From an uncultured Oscillospiraceae bacterium (GTDB lineage: Bacteria > Bacillota > Clostridia > Oscillospirales > Acutalibacteraceae): a DNA stretch of 51,983 nucleotides. Each line of letters begins with the position of its first letter. Within the stretch, counting starts at the first letter, position 1. Positions 1 to 8,153 of the stretch are shown piece after piece. The notes under the pieces are model-generated. The model was not told where the DNA came from, made no database searches, and was given only the letters and a program-made list of their open reading frames with translations. The DNA lies in the NCBI GenBank assembly GCA_902492045.1, contig CABUKB010000012.1:1-51983 (forward strand). Direction: 5' to 3'. The translations under genes and the position numbers were made by a program.

Positions 1-56
1 CTGTATGAACTCTTTTTATTTTACTAAAGTGTTGCACTTGATAGTATAATTCACCA
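1..56. other. AT-rich left edge, possible insertion-sequence end
   Basis: The first bases hold no gene. The stretch around 28-52 (TTGCACTTGATAGTATAAT-like) recalls sequence found beside IS3-type transposases in Clostridia, so an element may end just outside the window. This rests on memory of such ends and is weak. Confidence 0.15.
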
Positions 57-61
57 TTGAT

Positions 62-93
62 CAAAAAAGAGAACCTTGTTGCCAAGGTTCTCT
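62..93 (-). terminator. Terminator of the yitT-family gene
   Basis: A perfect 10-bp stem (68-77 with 84-93, loop 78-83) is followed, reading the minus strand, by a run of T (complement of 63-68). It lies 20 bases beyond the stop of the minus-strand YitT-like gene. Confidence 0.85.
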
Positions 94-113
94 TTCATTA
101 CATCGGCTCTGTT

Positions 114-812
114 TCACAAAAGGGGGTCGTTTTCTGCCCGTTCGTCCGTACAGGTGTTATCCGCCGCGCTTTCGGCCAAATGTTTTTCCGCCGCCATCGG
201 CGGCCTTTGGCTCCTTTTCGTTTTCGCCCGCAAATCTATTTTTTGCAGAATATTCAGTGTTCCCGACTGCAAGGCCGTGAACAGAATCCCCTCCGCCACC
301 GACCAAAACCCGTACACTAGAAAGCCCGACAAGAGGACAAGCACATTGATGATACACATGGCCAATGCCACGTTTATTTTCGGATTTTTCCTGTTTAGGA
401 TCAGCGCCAGCACGTCAAAGCCAACGGCGGTGGATTCACAGCGAATGCAAAGGGAATAGCCGGTTCCGACCAGGACGCCTGCCAGGAGAAAGCCAACCAG
501 CCGTGGGAAAGGCAAGCCCCATCCCAAGTGATGAAAAACCGTGAAGAAAAAAAGATAGCAGACACAGCTGAAAATACTGCCCAGAAAAAACTTTTTTCCG
601 AGAAATATCAGGCACAGGAGCAATAAAAGCACGGTGATGGCATTGACGAAAACGGAAAGATCGACGCCGCTCAGTTTTCCCAAAACCATGGAAAAGCTGG
701 TGATGCCGCCGTTGATGATCTCATTGGGCACCGTGATAAACGCATACGCGCTTGTGATGAGAATGTTGCCTGAAACAATGCCGAGTATCCGTTTGACAGA
801 AATCGTCTTCAT
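114..812 (-). CDS. YitT family membrane protein
   Basis: 232-residue integral membrane protein of the YitT/DUF161 family. An N-terminal helix with the family pattern of an ITVPNEIINGG-like loop is followed by further hydrophobic helices up to about residue 180. The typical YitT protein is about 280 residues and ends in a soluble DUF2179 domain. Here that domain is missing and a short charged tail (KTKRSQRPP onwards) replaces it. Function of the family is unknown, with a transport role often assumed. It stands alone with its own terminator. Family assignment is good; the shortened C-terminus may be natural or a degraded end. Confidence 0.8.
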   Translation of the reverse strand: MKTISVKRILGIVSGNILITSAYAFITVPNEIINGGITSFSMVLGKLSGVDLSVFVNAITVLLLLLCLIFLGKKFFLGSIFSCVCYLFFFTVFHHLGWGLPFPRLVGFLLAGVLVGTGYSLCIRCESTAVGFDVLALILNRKNPKINVALAMCIINVLVLLSGFLVYGFWSVAEGILFTALQSGTLNILQKIDLRAKTKRSQRPPMAAEKHLAESAADNTCTDERAENDPLL

Positions 813-932
813 GGCAGTTCACTGGACGGTATGCCGCCTTCTCCTTATGTATCGGGTTTGTATATTCTTGTTGTATACTAACTAAAAAAGCAAGCCAAAG
901 TCCTAGGCCATTTTTAAACCCCCTTCATAAAA

Positions 933-1688
933 CTATAAAGATACGGTGATCACATCTGCATATTTCACAAACCCTATTTTTTCCGCCAGCCTTTGAGATG
1001 CAACATTGTGCACTGAAGTTGACCACTGGGGGCATATGCCGTTTTGAAGCATCTGTTTGAGGCATGTGATACACACCTGGACCGCATAGCCCTTTCCCCT
1101 ATATGGCTCCAATGTGTTAATGCCGATTTCCTGCACCTCATCCGGCATATAGGGCATAGCAGGTGCATCAGAACAGCTCACCAACAAGTCCCGGTGAAAA
1201 AGGCCACAGCATAAATGCCTTTCCACTAAATCCATAAAATACGTTTTCAACCAATCGGCCTCTTTACACCCCGGGTGATTAGTAGTAAAAAAGTTCTTAA
1301 ACTGCGGGTATTCCCCGGGAACCAAATTTCGCGCATAAGATGTGGTCTGGCGTACCTTATCCGGCTTGTCAAAAACATACTTAATGAAGTGACAACAGCG
1401 GTTTCCAAACGCAGAAACCATGCCTTGTTCAATTTCATCCACGGTTCCTGCAGTTTGAATTTCTTTCTTAATTTGGTCCACTGCACCGGAAATGTTGCCA
1501 CCATAAGATAGTACCGTCCGTTCGGGTTGACAAAGAATATAGAGGTCAAAAGGCTGCGAATAACCCGCCTGAATTTGATTACGTTCAGGTGAATAAACCC
1601 ATCTTACGCCGGAAAACGGATTGCTTAAGATGTCCTCTTCACCGAGCCACAGAGAATAATATTGATTGGTTTTTTCCCTGAAGTCCAT
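933..1688 (-). CDS. GNAT family N-acetyltransferase (GNAT_acetyltran type)
   Basis: Acetyl-CoA-dependent acyltransferase of about 251 residues. The C-terminal GNAT core shows the acetyl-CoA loop EPYRGKGYA and the later helix NVASQRLAEKIGF. The N-terminal half is the divergent region typical of the PF12746-like subgroup. I chose the ATG at 1688 because GGAGG lies 8 bases before it. A TTG at 1775, overlapping the radical SAM stop by 4 bases, is an alternative with no visible ribosome site. The gene directly follows the radical SAM gene, so the two are very likely co-transcribed and may act on one substrate. Substrate unknown. Confidence 0.8.
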   Translation of the reverse strand: MDFREKTNQYYSLWLGEEDILSNPFSGVRWVYSPERNQIQAGYSQPFDLYILCQPERTVLSYGGNISGAVDQIKKEIQTAGTVDEIEQGMVSAFGNRCCHFIKYVFDKPDKVRQTTSYARNLVPGEYPQFKNFFTTNHPGCKEADWLKTYFMDLVERHLCCGLFHRDLLVSCSDAPAMPYMPDEVQEIGINTLEPYRGKGYAVQVCITCLKQMLQNGICPQWSTSVHNVASQRLAEKIGFVKYADVITVSL

Positions 1689-1771
1689 ATACTCTTCCTC
1701 CAAAACCAATATATCATCTTTATCTAGTATATCATTGAACAACAATAGGAGTAGATGAGAGACTTCCGTTA

Positions 1772-2647
1772 TCAATATGGGAATTCAATCATTTTTTCGC
1801 AGGCGTCCCATCCATTCCGCCTATATCCTTTAGGAACGAACCAGCCATCGGACACAGTGCCATCGGCGTAAAGTACTTTACTGTCAGCACCGCATCTTTT
1901 CGCAATATCCACATCGGCAGGCATTTCTTTACACGGGCTTGCCAGACCGCAGGACAGGCGTACAGTGGTTTTTATACCGTTTATTTCTCCAAGCTCCTGA
2001 TTGCAGCCTTCATAAAACGGATGCATATGTATCCCGTCAAAAATATCCTCCGCATGGACAAATCGCTCTTTTTCCATTTGCAGTTCGGAAAACCGAATCC
2101 AAGAAGAACCCAAGTCCTTGACAAAATCAATCATGTTCAGCATTTTTTCTGATGAGTCAATTCCGCCTTTCATAAGAATGGTATTGATGCGTACCGGGAC
2201 ATTCTTTTGCTGAAAAATTTGGATAGCATCTTTGATTTGTTGAAAATCAGCCCTTGTATGCAAAAAATCCCGGTTGACTTCCTCGTCAAAAGAATGGATG
2301 GAGATATTGACTGCAGTTAGGTATCGGCTCAACTCAGTCAGATCCTGTCTATCAAACGCCGTTCCATTTGTGGTAATGTATACCTCTCTTTTATGAAGGC
2401 CACGTAAATATTGTGCAAGGTCTTTATATAAAAATGGCTCTCCACCCAAAATCAAAACATTTTGATAAGCCTGCAGTTCGTTGCTGATTCGGATCAGCTC
2501 TTCGACCGAGATGCTGTTCGGCTTGTATCCGTATCTTTCAATACAGAAATTACAACTGCCAGTACATTCATTTATAATTTTGACATTTAGGCATTTCCCA
2601 TACACATTGTTACACTGATTATTTTTACTGGGTATCATACATGCCAT
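1772..2647 (-). CDS. Radical SAM protein
   Basis: 291-residue radical S-adenosylmethionine enzyme. The [4Fe-4S] motif is CX3CX2C (CTGSCNFC, about residues 29-36), followed by the SAM-binding GGEPFLY and the strand VYITTNGT. The C-terminal quarter has further cysteines (SCG, SPC, RCG, AC), which suggests an auxiliary cluster or a SPASM-like region, though spacing does not match a textbook SPASM motif. The downstream GNAT gene is overlapped or nearly so, so the pair forms an operon. A tandem duplication covers its start and ribosome site. Function is not recognisable: a peptide- or small-molecule-modifying role is a guess. Confidence 0.85.
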   Translation of the reverse strand: MACMIPSKNNQCNNVYGKCLNVKIINECTGSCNFCIERYGYKPNSISVEELIRISNELQAYQNVLILGGEPFLYKDLAQYLRGLHKREVYITTNGTAFDRQDLTELSRYLTAVNISIHSFDEEVNRDFLHTRADFQQIKDAIQIFQQKNVPVRINTILMKGGIDSSEKMLNMIDFVKDLGSSWIRFSELQMEKERFVHAEDIFDGIHMHPFYEGCNQELGEINGIKTTVRLSCGLASPCKEMPADVDIAKRCGADSKVLYADGTVSDGWFVPKGYRRNGWDACEKMIEFPY

Positions 2648-2685
2648 CTCCTTTATTGGGTATCATACATTTCCATCTCCTTTAT
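2629..2685 (-). repeat. Tandem duplication of the radical SAM ribosome site and start
   Basis: Two adjacent near-identical units, 2629-2656 (28 nt) and 2657-2685 (29 nt), each hold AAAGGAG, an ATG and the next codons on the minus strand. The inner copy starts the radical SAM gene. The outer copy would start a tiny ORF that stops after about seven codons, immediately before the real ribosome site. Confidence 0.85.
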
Positions 2686-2861
2686 AGTATACCGTACCTC
2701 CACCAATTTTGTCGATAGAATGCCCATTGTATGTCGAATATAAGCAATAGGCTACATAGGCACGAAACAATTGTTGTGATAAACGAAATTGCGTCCAAAC
2801 TCTATTTGATGGTGCGGATAACAGGACGTTGCCCACAGGTTCAAACTCTGACCGCAAAATA

Positions 2862-2958
2862 AAAAATACAAACCATCTCATGCATATGGGATGGTTTGTA
2901 TTTTTGTAGGCGAAAAGAATCGGTTTTATAGAATTTTGCTAGGGACTTGAACTCTCGT
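2862..2958 (-). repeat. T-arm-like motif plus terminator hairpin (copy 1)
   Basis: On the minus strand the AraC-type gene is followed by a motif like a tRNA T-arm (CGAGAGTTCAAGTCC, complement of 2943-2957) and then, about 40 bases on, by a 16-bp hairpin (2862-2877 with 2890-2905) with T runs on both sides. The hairpin can serve as terminator for the AraC-type gene. Between here and the radical SAM start no convincing gene is seen. See the linked finding for the other copies. Confidence 0.6.
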
Positions 2959-2980
2959 AATATGTATTCCCGATTCTTCT

Positions 2981-3856
2981 TTAGCAGCTTTTAACCGGAA
3001 TCCAAATTTCCCACTCATAATCCGATGAATCCGCATTCCCTCTGGGAAAAACTTCAAGATGTGGCACGGATTCGTTGCGGATATATTGGTTCTGGGGAAA
3101 CCATTCGGTTAATATACGCGCGTATGCTTTGTCTACGTTGTCAAATCCTGTCTTCGAGTTTATCGTAAATATAGCCCAATCAGCGGCGGGAATGGTCTCA
3201 ATGGTCAATCCGGCTGGAACTTTGTCTTTGTCTTTGGCTTGTGCTCCAATAATTGTCTTTGTCAACCCGTTATGAGACTCAAACTGGTAAGCTGCTACTT
3301 GCCAGAACGGCGCAGTATAGAAGCTCTCTCCGTTGTTCCATAGAATCTCGTTGTAGTTGTCCATAAATTTACGCCATAAAGGGGACAGACTGTCGCCGGG
3401 AAGACACTTGCAGCTATCATAGCCGGATAGCCCCATAATTTGAAAGCATTCTCTTTTTTCGATTCGAAATTGCATTTGTACCACTCCTTTAATAGTGAGT
3501 ACGAAGGAAATCGGTGGATAGTTCTTTAGGGCGACACCTTGTCTGCGCGCCGACATAGGTGTGGTGCCATGGAGTTCTTTAAAAGCCCGTGTAAAAGCGG
3601 TAGGGGACTCATAACCGTATTTGAGGGCAATGTCAATCATTTTTTCACTGCCGTTTTGAATATCGAACACGGCTTGGGATAATCGTCTGCGGCGAATATA
3701 TTCCGAGACCGGCATGCCAGCCATAAAAGAAAATATCCGAGAGAACTCATAGACGGAACAGCCAACTATTTTGGATAGCGACTCATACTGTATCGGCTGA
3801 GACAGATTATCCTCAATGAACTCCAGAACATCATTCATCCCTTTGAGCCAATCCAT
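2981..3856 (-). CDS. AraC family regulator with GyrI-like effector domain
   Basis: DNA-binding transcription regulator, about 291 residues. An N-terminal AraC/XylS double helix-turn-helix (about residues 5-105) contains the hallmark second helix ALKYGYESPTAFTRAFK. The C-terminal half (about 125-291) is a GyrI-like/effector-binding domain ending in a conserved EVFP...YEWEIWIPV pattern. Such proteins sense small amphipathic molecules. I chose the ATG at 3856, preceded by GGAGGGG. Single gene with its own hairpin downstream. The target gene is not evident; it may be autoregulatory. Confidence 0.88.
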   Translation of the reverse strand: MDWLKGMNDVLEFIEDNLSQPIQYESLSKIVGCSVYEFSRIFSFMAGMPVSEYIRRRRLSQAVFDIQNGSEKMIDIALKYGYESPTAFTRAFKELHGTTPMSARRQGVALKNYPPISFVLTIKGVVQMQFRIEKRECFQIMGLSGYDSCKCLPGDSLSPLWRKFMDNYNEILWNNGESFYTAPFWQVAAYQFESHNGLTKTIIGAQAKDKDKVPAGLTIETIPAADWAIFTINSKTGFDNVDKAYARILTEWFPQNQYIRNESVPHLEVFPRGNADSSDYEWEIWIPVKSC

Positions 3857-3973
3857 ACAATCCCCTCCTCTCACTTAGAAGTATAAACGATTCGCGTGCG
3901 GAATTCTTCACATCTCTTGCTTATTTTAGATAGCCCTTTTGCATGCGGCAAAATCTTAATTATATAAACCGAG

Positions 3974-4070
3974 AGAAGTCGACCGCCTCACAGCAATCGA
4001 CTTCTTTCGACATTCTTCTGGAAGGGTAGCATAAAATGAACCCCCTCAGGATAGAGGATTGAACTCTCAC
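3974..4070 (-). repeat. T-arm-like motif plus terminator hairpin (copy 2)
   Basis: A 9-bp hairpin (3974-3982 with 3997-4005) followed by TTTCGACATTCTTCT, then about 50 bases on a T-arm-like motif at 4055-4069. On the minus strand the T-arm-like motif overlaps the stop codon of the metallophosphoesterase and the hairpin acts as its terminator. The hairpin is nearly identical to those at 6636 and 9406. Confidence 0.65.
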
Positions 4071-5020
4071 AAAAAACAAAATTTTTCATTATGCTCATTT
4101 GTAATGTAAAGGGAAGATGTTTGTGGCTTAATGGAAACACCGTTCCACATATTACCAATCCCAATGTCATTTGGAGTAACGTTCTGATAATGCCCTTTGA
4201 TGCCTTCGATTATAACATTTTTCTTCTCATCAATAGTAACAATAATATGAAGAGGTTCTTTATACAGTATCATATTTTTTAGGTGAGGATATTTGTCATG
4301 AATATCTTGACTGTAAGTATATGTTTCTTTAACCCCATGCCAAATATATGATGCTGAATTTAACGAATAATAATAAATGCCATTGATTAATTTCACTGCA
4401 TCCCCGTGGTCATTGCCGTTCATACAGAAAAGAATTTTTCTGCCATTTAGGTTTCTTCTTTCCAAAATCTCTCGAATTTCTTTTCTGTTAACAACGCCTC
4501 TCGAATGATTGCCAATCATAAAGTCATTTGACAGACTTTGGTGAGAACAAATAATATAATAATATTGATCATCTGAAATTTCATTTTTAAGCCACTCTAT
4601 TTGTTCAGGAGGAATATATGGATATTGGTCGGTTGTTTCTTTATAATTCAATTTGCACCCAGGCAAATATCCGGATTTTGTTTTTATATAATTAGCGTCT
4701 AAAAAAACAAACTTTACATTTCCTTGAGTTATAGAATAATAGCCTCGTTTTAGCCCAAAGAAGTTTAAAACTGTTTCAGGCGAATAAAAATCCGTATTAT
4801 GATTACCGATGCTGAAATAACAGGGAATATTTGCGTCTTCAAAGCATTTCAGTATTTTATGATTTTCTTCAGTGGGATTACATAAGTCCCCTAATTCGAC
4901 TATGAAATCAACATTTTTCTGTTTACAATCTTGTATCAGTTCGTAAATACGTCTATCGCCGTCCGGAATAACGTCATAATGCAAATCAGTGAAAACGCAA
5001 AACTTTATAGGAAATTTCAT
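4067..5020 (-). CDS. Calcineurin-like metallophosphoesterase
   Basis: 317-residue soluble phosphoesterase with the binuclear metal motifs in order: DLH near residue 12, GDL near 45, GNHN near 73, a CSHQS histidine near 165 and GNDHGD near 205. The last motif is a variant of the usual GHxH. It resembles predicted phosphohydrolases of the Icc/YfcE superfamily; the substrate cannot be told. The start at 5020 is preceded by GGTGAGA; an upstream ATG at 5035 lacks a ribosome site. It is AT-rich compared with core genes and flanked by repeats, which suggests acquired DNA. No signal peptide is seen. Confidence 0.85.
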   Translation of the reverse strand: MKFPIKFCVFTDLHYDVIPDGDRRIYELIQDCKQKNVDFIVELGDLCNPTEENHKILKCFEDANIPCYFSIGNHNTDFYSPETVLNFFGLKRGYYSITQGNVKFVFLDANYIKTKSGYLPGCKLNYKETTDQYPYIPPEQIEWLKNEISDDQYYYIICSHQSLSNDFMIGNHSRGVVNRKEIREILERRNLNGRKILFCMNGNDHGDAVKLINGIYYYSLNSASYIWHGVKETYTYSQDIHDKYPHLKNMILYKEPLHIIVTIDEKKNVIIEGIKGHYQNVTPNDIGIGNMWNGVSIKPQTSSLYITNEHNEKFCFL

Positions 5021-5079
5021 TATCTCACCAATCAATTGTATAGTAAATTCGAATATTAAGATCTAAATTATAACATATA

Positions 5080-5235
5080 AAGTCATAACCACCGGCAAAG
5101 CCGGAGGCATGAGTAGGCCCTATAAGGGTCTATTACCGGCAATCGTCTCAAGACGCGCTGAACTTTATTTCGCTTGCATCACTTGCCCTACAGCCCGTAA
5201 ACGGGCGATTACCGTTCTAATCACAGCTTTCTATA
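5080..5235. other. Hairpin-rich non-coding patch, possible IS200/IS605-type end
   Basis: Several short stems sit together: CCGGC-AAA-GCCGG near 5093, TAGGCCC-TATAAGGGTCTA near 5116, CCCG-TAAA-CGGG near 5194 and a CTTTC...GAAAG stem near 5227. No reading frame continues through it. Dense hairpins recall the ends or guide-RNA scaffold of IS200/IS605 elements, but no tnpA or tnpB is present. Uncertain. Confidence 0.25.
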
Positions 5236-5246
5236 TATTGAAAGTT

Positions 5247-5561
5247 TCATGTTAGCAGCTCGCTTCGCTCGATGCTTGAAGCTAAAGCTTTCTTTTCTTT
5301 TGTTGATTTATCCAGAACCGAAATTAAACGTTTATTAAGAATTTTAAGCCATTTAATATCGTACTCACTTTTTATTTGACGTTGCCCATTTTTATATTCC
5401 TCGATTATACCTTTGTTATCATTATAAGCTATTAATGCACTTTTCCAAAGGTCATCCATATTGCCAACCAACAAACTGTTAATAATTGCAAAATCATTTC
5501 TCGTATAAAAGCTTATTGTTTCTTCAAGTCTGAAAAGGTTCTGTCGTCCATATGCAATCAT
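5247..5561 (-). CDS. Hypothetical protein, 104 residues
   Basis: AT-rich gene for a small, charged, mainly helical protein. No family recognised. The frame stays open further upstream into the tRNA-Pro gene, but that part translates tRNA and terminator sequence, so I take the ATG at 5561, preceded by a weak AAAGG. It lies directly downstream of the tRNA-Pro terminator, a common place for inserted cassettes. It may be a fragment of a longer protein. Confidence 0.45.
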   Translation of the reverse strand: MIAYGRQNLFRLEETISFYTRNDFAIINSLLVGNMDDLWKSALIAYNDNKGIIEEYKNGQRQIKSEYDIKWLKILNKRLISVLDKSTKEKKALASSIERSELLT

Positions 5562-5610
5562 ACCTTTATTGTAAAATAACCTAACACTTTCAGTAAAATT
5601 ATAACATATA

Positions 5611-5660
5611 AAAACAAAAAGCACAACACGAGAGTTCGACTCTACAATACTATGCTTTTT
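5611..5660 (-). terminator. Terminator of tRNA-Pro
   Basis: An outer stem AAAAAGCA (5616-5623) with TGCTTTTT (5653-5660) encloses a palindrome AGAGTTCGACTCT. On the minus strand it begins two bases after the CCA end of tRNA-Pro and closes with TGCTTTTTG. Confidence 0.7.
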
Positions 5661-5662
5661 CT

Positions 5663-5738
5663 TGGTCGGAGTGGCGAGACTCGAACTCGCGGCATCCAGC
5701 TCCCAAAGCTGGCGCGCTACCAACTGCGCTACACCCCG
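5663..5738 (-). tRNA. tRNA-Pro(TGG)
   Basis: Full cloverleaf: acceptor CGGGGTG with CACTCCG, D-arm GCGC...GCGC, anticodon stem CCAGC/GCTGG around TTTGGGA (anticodon TGG), and T-arm GCGAG-TTCGAGT-CTCGC. The CCA end is encoded (5663-5665). A promoter lies just upstream. Confidence 0.97.
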
Positions 5739-5755
5739 GCTTCTAACCGCTACTG

Positions 5756-5785
5756 ATTATAATACGTCGCCGCCGGAGCTGTCAA
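5756..5785 (-). promoter_or_regulatory. Promoter of tRNA-Pro
   Basis: Minus strand TTGACA (5785-5780), 18-base spacer and TATAAT (5761-5756), ending 18 bases before the tRNA 5' end. Confidence 0.75.
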
Positions 5786-5790
5786 GCGGC

Positions 5791-5828
5791 AAAAAGGGAC
5801 ACGGCAGCCAGACAGGCTGCCGTGTCCC
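5791..5828 (-). terminator. Terminator behind the spoVAD remnant
   Basis: A perfect 14-bp stem (5796-5809 with 5815-5828) followed on the minus strand by TTTTT (complement of 5791-5795). It is the natural end of the former spoVA operon. Confidence 0.85.
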
Positions 5829-5845
5829 CGGTATATGGGAGTATA

Positions 5846-6490
5846 TTATGCGGTCGGATTGACGAGATGGACCAGGTGCGCAATGCCCGGGATGCTTTCC
5901 CCCTGCTGGGAAGAGGTGGGAGACATCAGCGCCCCAGTCCCGACGAACAGGACGCTGGACAGCTCCTGCCGCTCCATTTTTCCGAGGATATGGGAACAGA
6001 GCACCGCGGCCGAACAGCCGCAGCCGGAACCTCCGGCGTGAACGTCCTGTTTATCGCGGTCGTACATGAGCAGACCGCAGTCGTTGTATTCGTCCCCGAG
6101 TTTGTACCCTTTTTCTCCAGCAGCTTGCGGAGCAGGTCGCTGCCAACGGCCGACAGGTCCCCGGTGAGGATCAGATCGTAATCCTCAGGCTTGCTCCCCG
6201 TATCCTGAAAATAGTTATAGAGGGTGTCGGCCGCCGCGGGGGCCATCGCGGCGCCCATGTTGTTCATATCGGTGACGCCGAGATCGGTGACACGCCCGAT
6301 GCAGACCGACGCGATATGAGGGCCGCTGCCGCCCAGGCCGACCACGGCCGAACCGGCCGCCGTGGCGGTCCACTGCGACGTCGGGGTGCGTTGACCGCCG
6401 TATTCGAGCGGATACCGGAACTGGCGTTCCGCCGTGCAGAAATGGGACGAGGTGACGGCGCTGCAGACATCGGCTGCGCCGCGTGGCGGC
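5846..6490 (-). pseudogene. spoVAD: spoVAD remnant (stage V sporulation protein AD), truncated and frameshifted
   Basis: SpoVAD belongs to the SpoVA channel that moves dipicolinic acid into the forespore and is related to thiolase-fold enzymes. The conserved segments are clear: SAVTSSHFCTAERQF, MNNMGAAMAPAAADT, then CGLLMYDRD and GSGCGCSAAVLCSHILG. The first two-thirds and the last third lie in different frames; a one-base loss near 6106-6110 (in KKGYKLGDEYND) breaks it. The N-terminal part, about 120 residues, is missing: the frame hits a stop near 6495 and unrelated sequence follows. GC-rich like the core. The intact copy must be elsewhere if the strain sporulates. Confidence 0.88.
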
Positions 6491-6540
6491 TATTCCTACT
6501 AGTTTAGCGGGTCAGCCTACGACGAAAGGGTGTTTCTCAT

Positions 6541-6634
6541 ATGAAAAAGTGGCTCTGTTTCCTCTTGCCTGTGCTTCTCGTCTCCCTTGTGCCAACCGTA
6601 TGGCTGGCGCTAATGGACCCGGAACCTAAAGAAA
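6541..6634 (+). pseudogene. 5' fragment of an exported or membrane protein gene
   Basis: A good ribosome site (GAAAGGG) precedes ATG at 6541. The start encodes a typical signal or anchor: MKKWLCFLLPVLL then VSLVPTVWLALMDPEP. From about 6635 the frame runs into the hairpin repeat and loses any protein character. This looks like a core gene cut by the arrival of the flanking AT-rich block. Confidence 0.5.
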
Positions 6635-6635
6635 A

Positions 6636-6680
6636 AAAGTCGACTGCTTTATGGCAATCGACTTCTTTCGACATTCTCGT
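6636..6680 (-). repeat. Terminator hairpin repeat (copy 3, no T-arm motif)
   Basis: AAAGTCGA (6636-6643) with TCGACTT (6658-6664), then CTTTCGACATTCT, nearly identical to the copies at 3974 and 9406. It marks the outer border between GC-rich remnants and the AT-rich block and follows the 380-residue gene on the minus strand as its terminator. Confidence 0.7.
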
Positions 6681-6733
6681 GTCTAAAGACATAAAGTTAG
6701 TTCTTCATCTCTGCCAATGCTTATTAGCTTGTG

Positions 6734-7876
6734 TCATTGCATCATTTCATCCATCAAATTTTTAGCGTAAAGTAGAGTTTTTTCAAGCAAAGGAATATCA
6801 TCTGATGTCGCAAAATGGTTCCCCATGTGTGCCACGGGCCCACTACCGGCTTTGATTGGCATATGAATACCCATTCTATCGGTATACATACACATTCTAT
6901 TGGTTTTCCCGTAGATTTGCATGGGCCATCCCATATCTGCATACCCTGCGCAACCCTCATAACACCGAGAACACCGCAACAATTGACGGTAAACGAATTT
7001 TTTTAAATCATCCGAATCATTTTCGATTTGATTGAATAAACGATATATTGGTGCAGTATTGTTTGCATCATAAAGAAAACGAATTGATATCCTCAAGTCG
7101 CCATTTAAACAATTAACAATCATTATATCATTCTTTTTATATTTATATTTCAACTCATATCCGGGACAATGCCCACTTTTTATAGAACGGCTCAATTTAA
7201 ATTTCTTCGCAACAACATCCAGTTGTTTTGCTATATTTCTATCTTCATCATTCAGAAAGATGAGCGCATTGTCATATTTGTCATATTTATATTCTTTGCA
7301 TAGCTGTCTAAAATCGCAGTATGTAAAGCTATTATCTCCACTCCCTTTTTCCCGCAATGCTACCTGTGCCATTTCACACATAGCATAAAACATATTTGGA
7401 TATAATTCATTTGTTAAAACAGCATCATTACCGCGGTAATCTATTTTCAGACCGGATCTTTCCAGCGTTTTCATGCGTTGCTCAACGCTTGTAATGGTTT
7501 TTCTGTCTTTATGGTAAGCTTTGCTTTTTATTTGCTTTAAAAATAGTTTTTCGAATATCAAACGGTTAATTGACAGAGAATCTTCACTCGCTACGCCCAC
7601 AACACCAAAATCTGCGAATGGCATAATATATTTAGATTGGATTCCCAACCTGCCATATGGAAAAGGTTCATATTCTCCTGGGTTCTCATACAAATCACTT
7701 AATATATGCAGGAAAAAATTGCGCAATTGTTCGCAACTGTTTACCATATATTGCGGCAATTGATTTCTGACCTCTTGCGGTAGCGTTATTTCAAGCGGCA
7801 TAATATGGATTCCGGCATCCCAAATATGTTTACTCGCTTCGGAAGAAAAATCTTTTTGGTTTTTATCAAAAATCAT
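6734..7876 (-). CDS. Hypothetical protein, 380 residues, with cysteine cluster
   Basis: No family recognised. The middle third is rich in lysine, tyrosine and aspartate (for example KEYKYDKYDN). A C-terminal cluster CSRCYEGC, followed about 20 residues later by RMC, could bind a metal. No signal peptide or membrane segment. AT-rich, single gene, ending in the hairpin repeat at 6636. The region around residues 230-270 resembles a small sensor-like fold only loosely. The length and continuous frame argue for a real gene. Confidence 0.7.
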   Translation of the reverse strand: MIFDKNQKDFSSEASKHIWDAGIHIMPLEITLPQEVRNQLPQYMVNSCEQLRNFFLHILSDLYENPGEYEPFPYGRLGIQSKYIMPFADFGVVGVASEDSLSINRLIFEKLFLKQIKSKAYHKDRKTITSVEQRMKTLERSGLKIDYRGNDAVLTNELYPNMFYAMCEMAQVALREKGSGDNSFTYCDFRQLCKEYKYDKYDNALIFLNDEDRNIAKQLDVVAKKFKLSRSIKSGHCPGYELKYKYKKNDIMIVNCLNGDLRISIRFLYDANNTAPIYRLFNQIENDSDDLKKFVYRQLLRCSRCYEGCAGYADMGWPMQIYGKTNRMCMYTDRMGIHMPIKAGSGPVAHMGNHFATSDDIPLLEKTLLYAKNLMDEMMQ

Positions 7877-7935
7877 ACTTATCTCCCTCGTACAAAATAT
7901 AAAATATTTTCGTTTGATCTATTATAACAAAAAGC

Positions 7936-8017
7936 CTGCCGAAAAACAAATCTCTTACTTTTTCGACAGATTTCTAAGATCGTTTCGGGAAATAACACAG
8001 GGAATTCGAACTATTAC
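7936..8017 (-). repeat. T-arm-like motif plus hairpin (degenerate copy 4)
   Basis: An imperfect 11-bp hairpin (7936-7946 with 7959-7969) followed about 30 bases later by GGGAATTCGAACTATTAC (8000-8017), which resembles a reversed T-arm. Same order and orientation as the other copies but more decayed. It lies between the 70-residue gene and the 380-residue gene. Confidence 0.4.
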
Positions 8018-8153
8018 AACGTTACGAAATCAAGCAATATCAATCTGCCATCAATCCATACGCTTATTCATCAAATTAAATTTAAATGTTCTATCACCGA
8101 GTGCATTTACAAAATAATTGGAAATTATCAAAATTAATTATTTTTCTGGATCG

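Noticed and set aside
2663..2881. 72-codon minus-strand frame upstream of the radical SAM gene
   Set aside because: Starts inside a terminator hairpin, has no ribosome site and no similarity; more likely leader DNA.
5562..5723. Upstream extension of the 104-residue gene into tRNA-Pro
   Set aside because: It would translate tRNA and terminator sequence.
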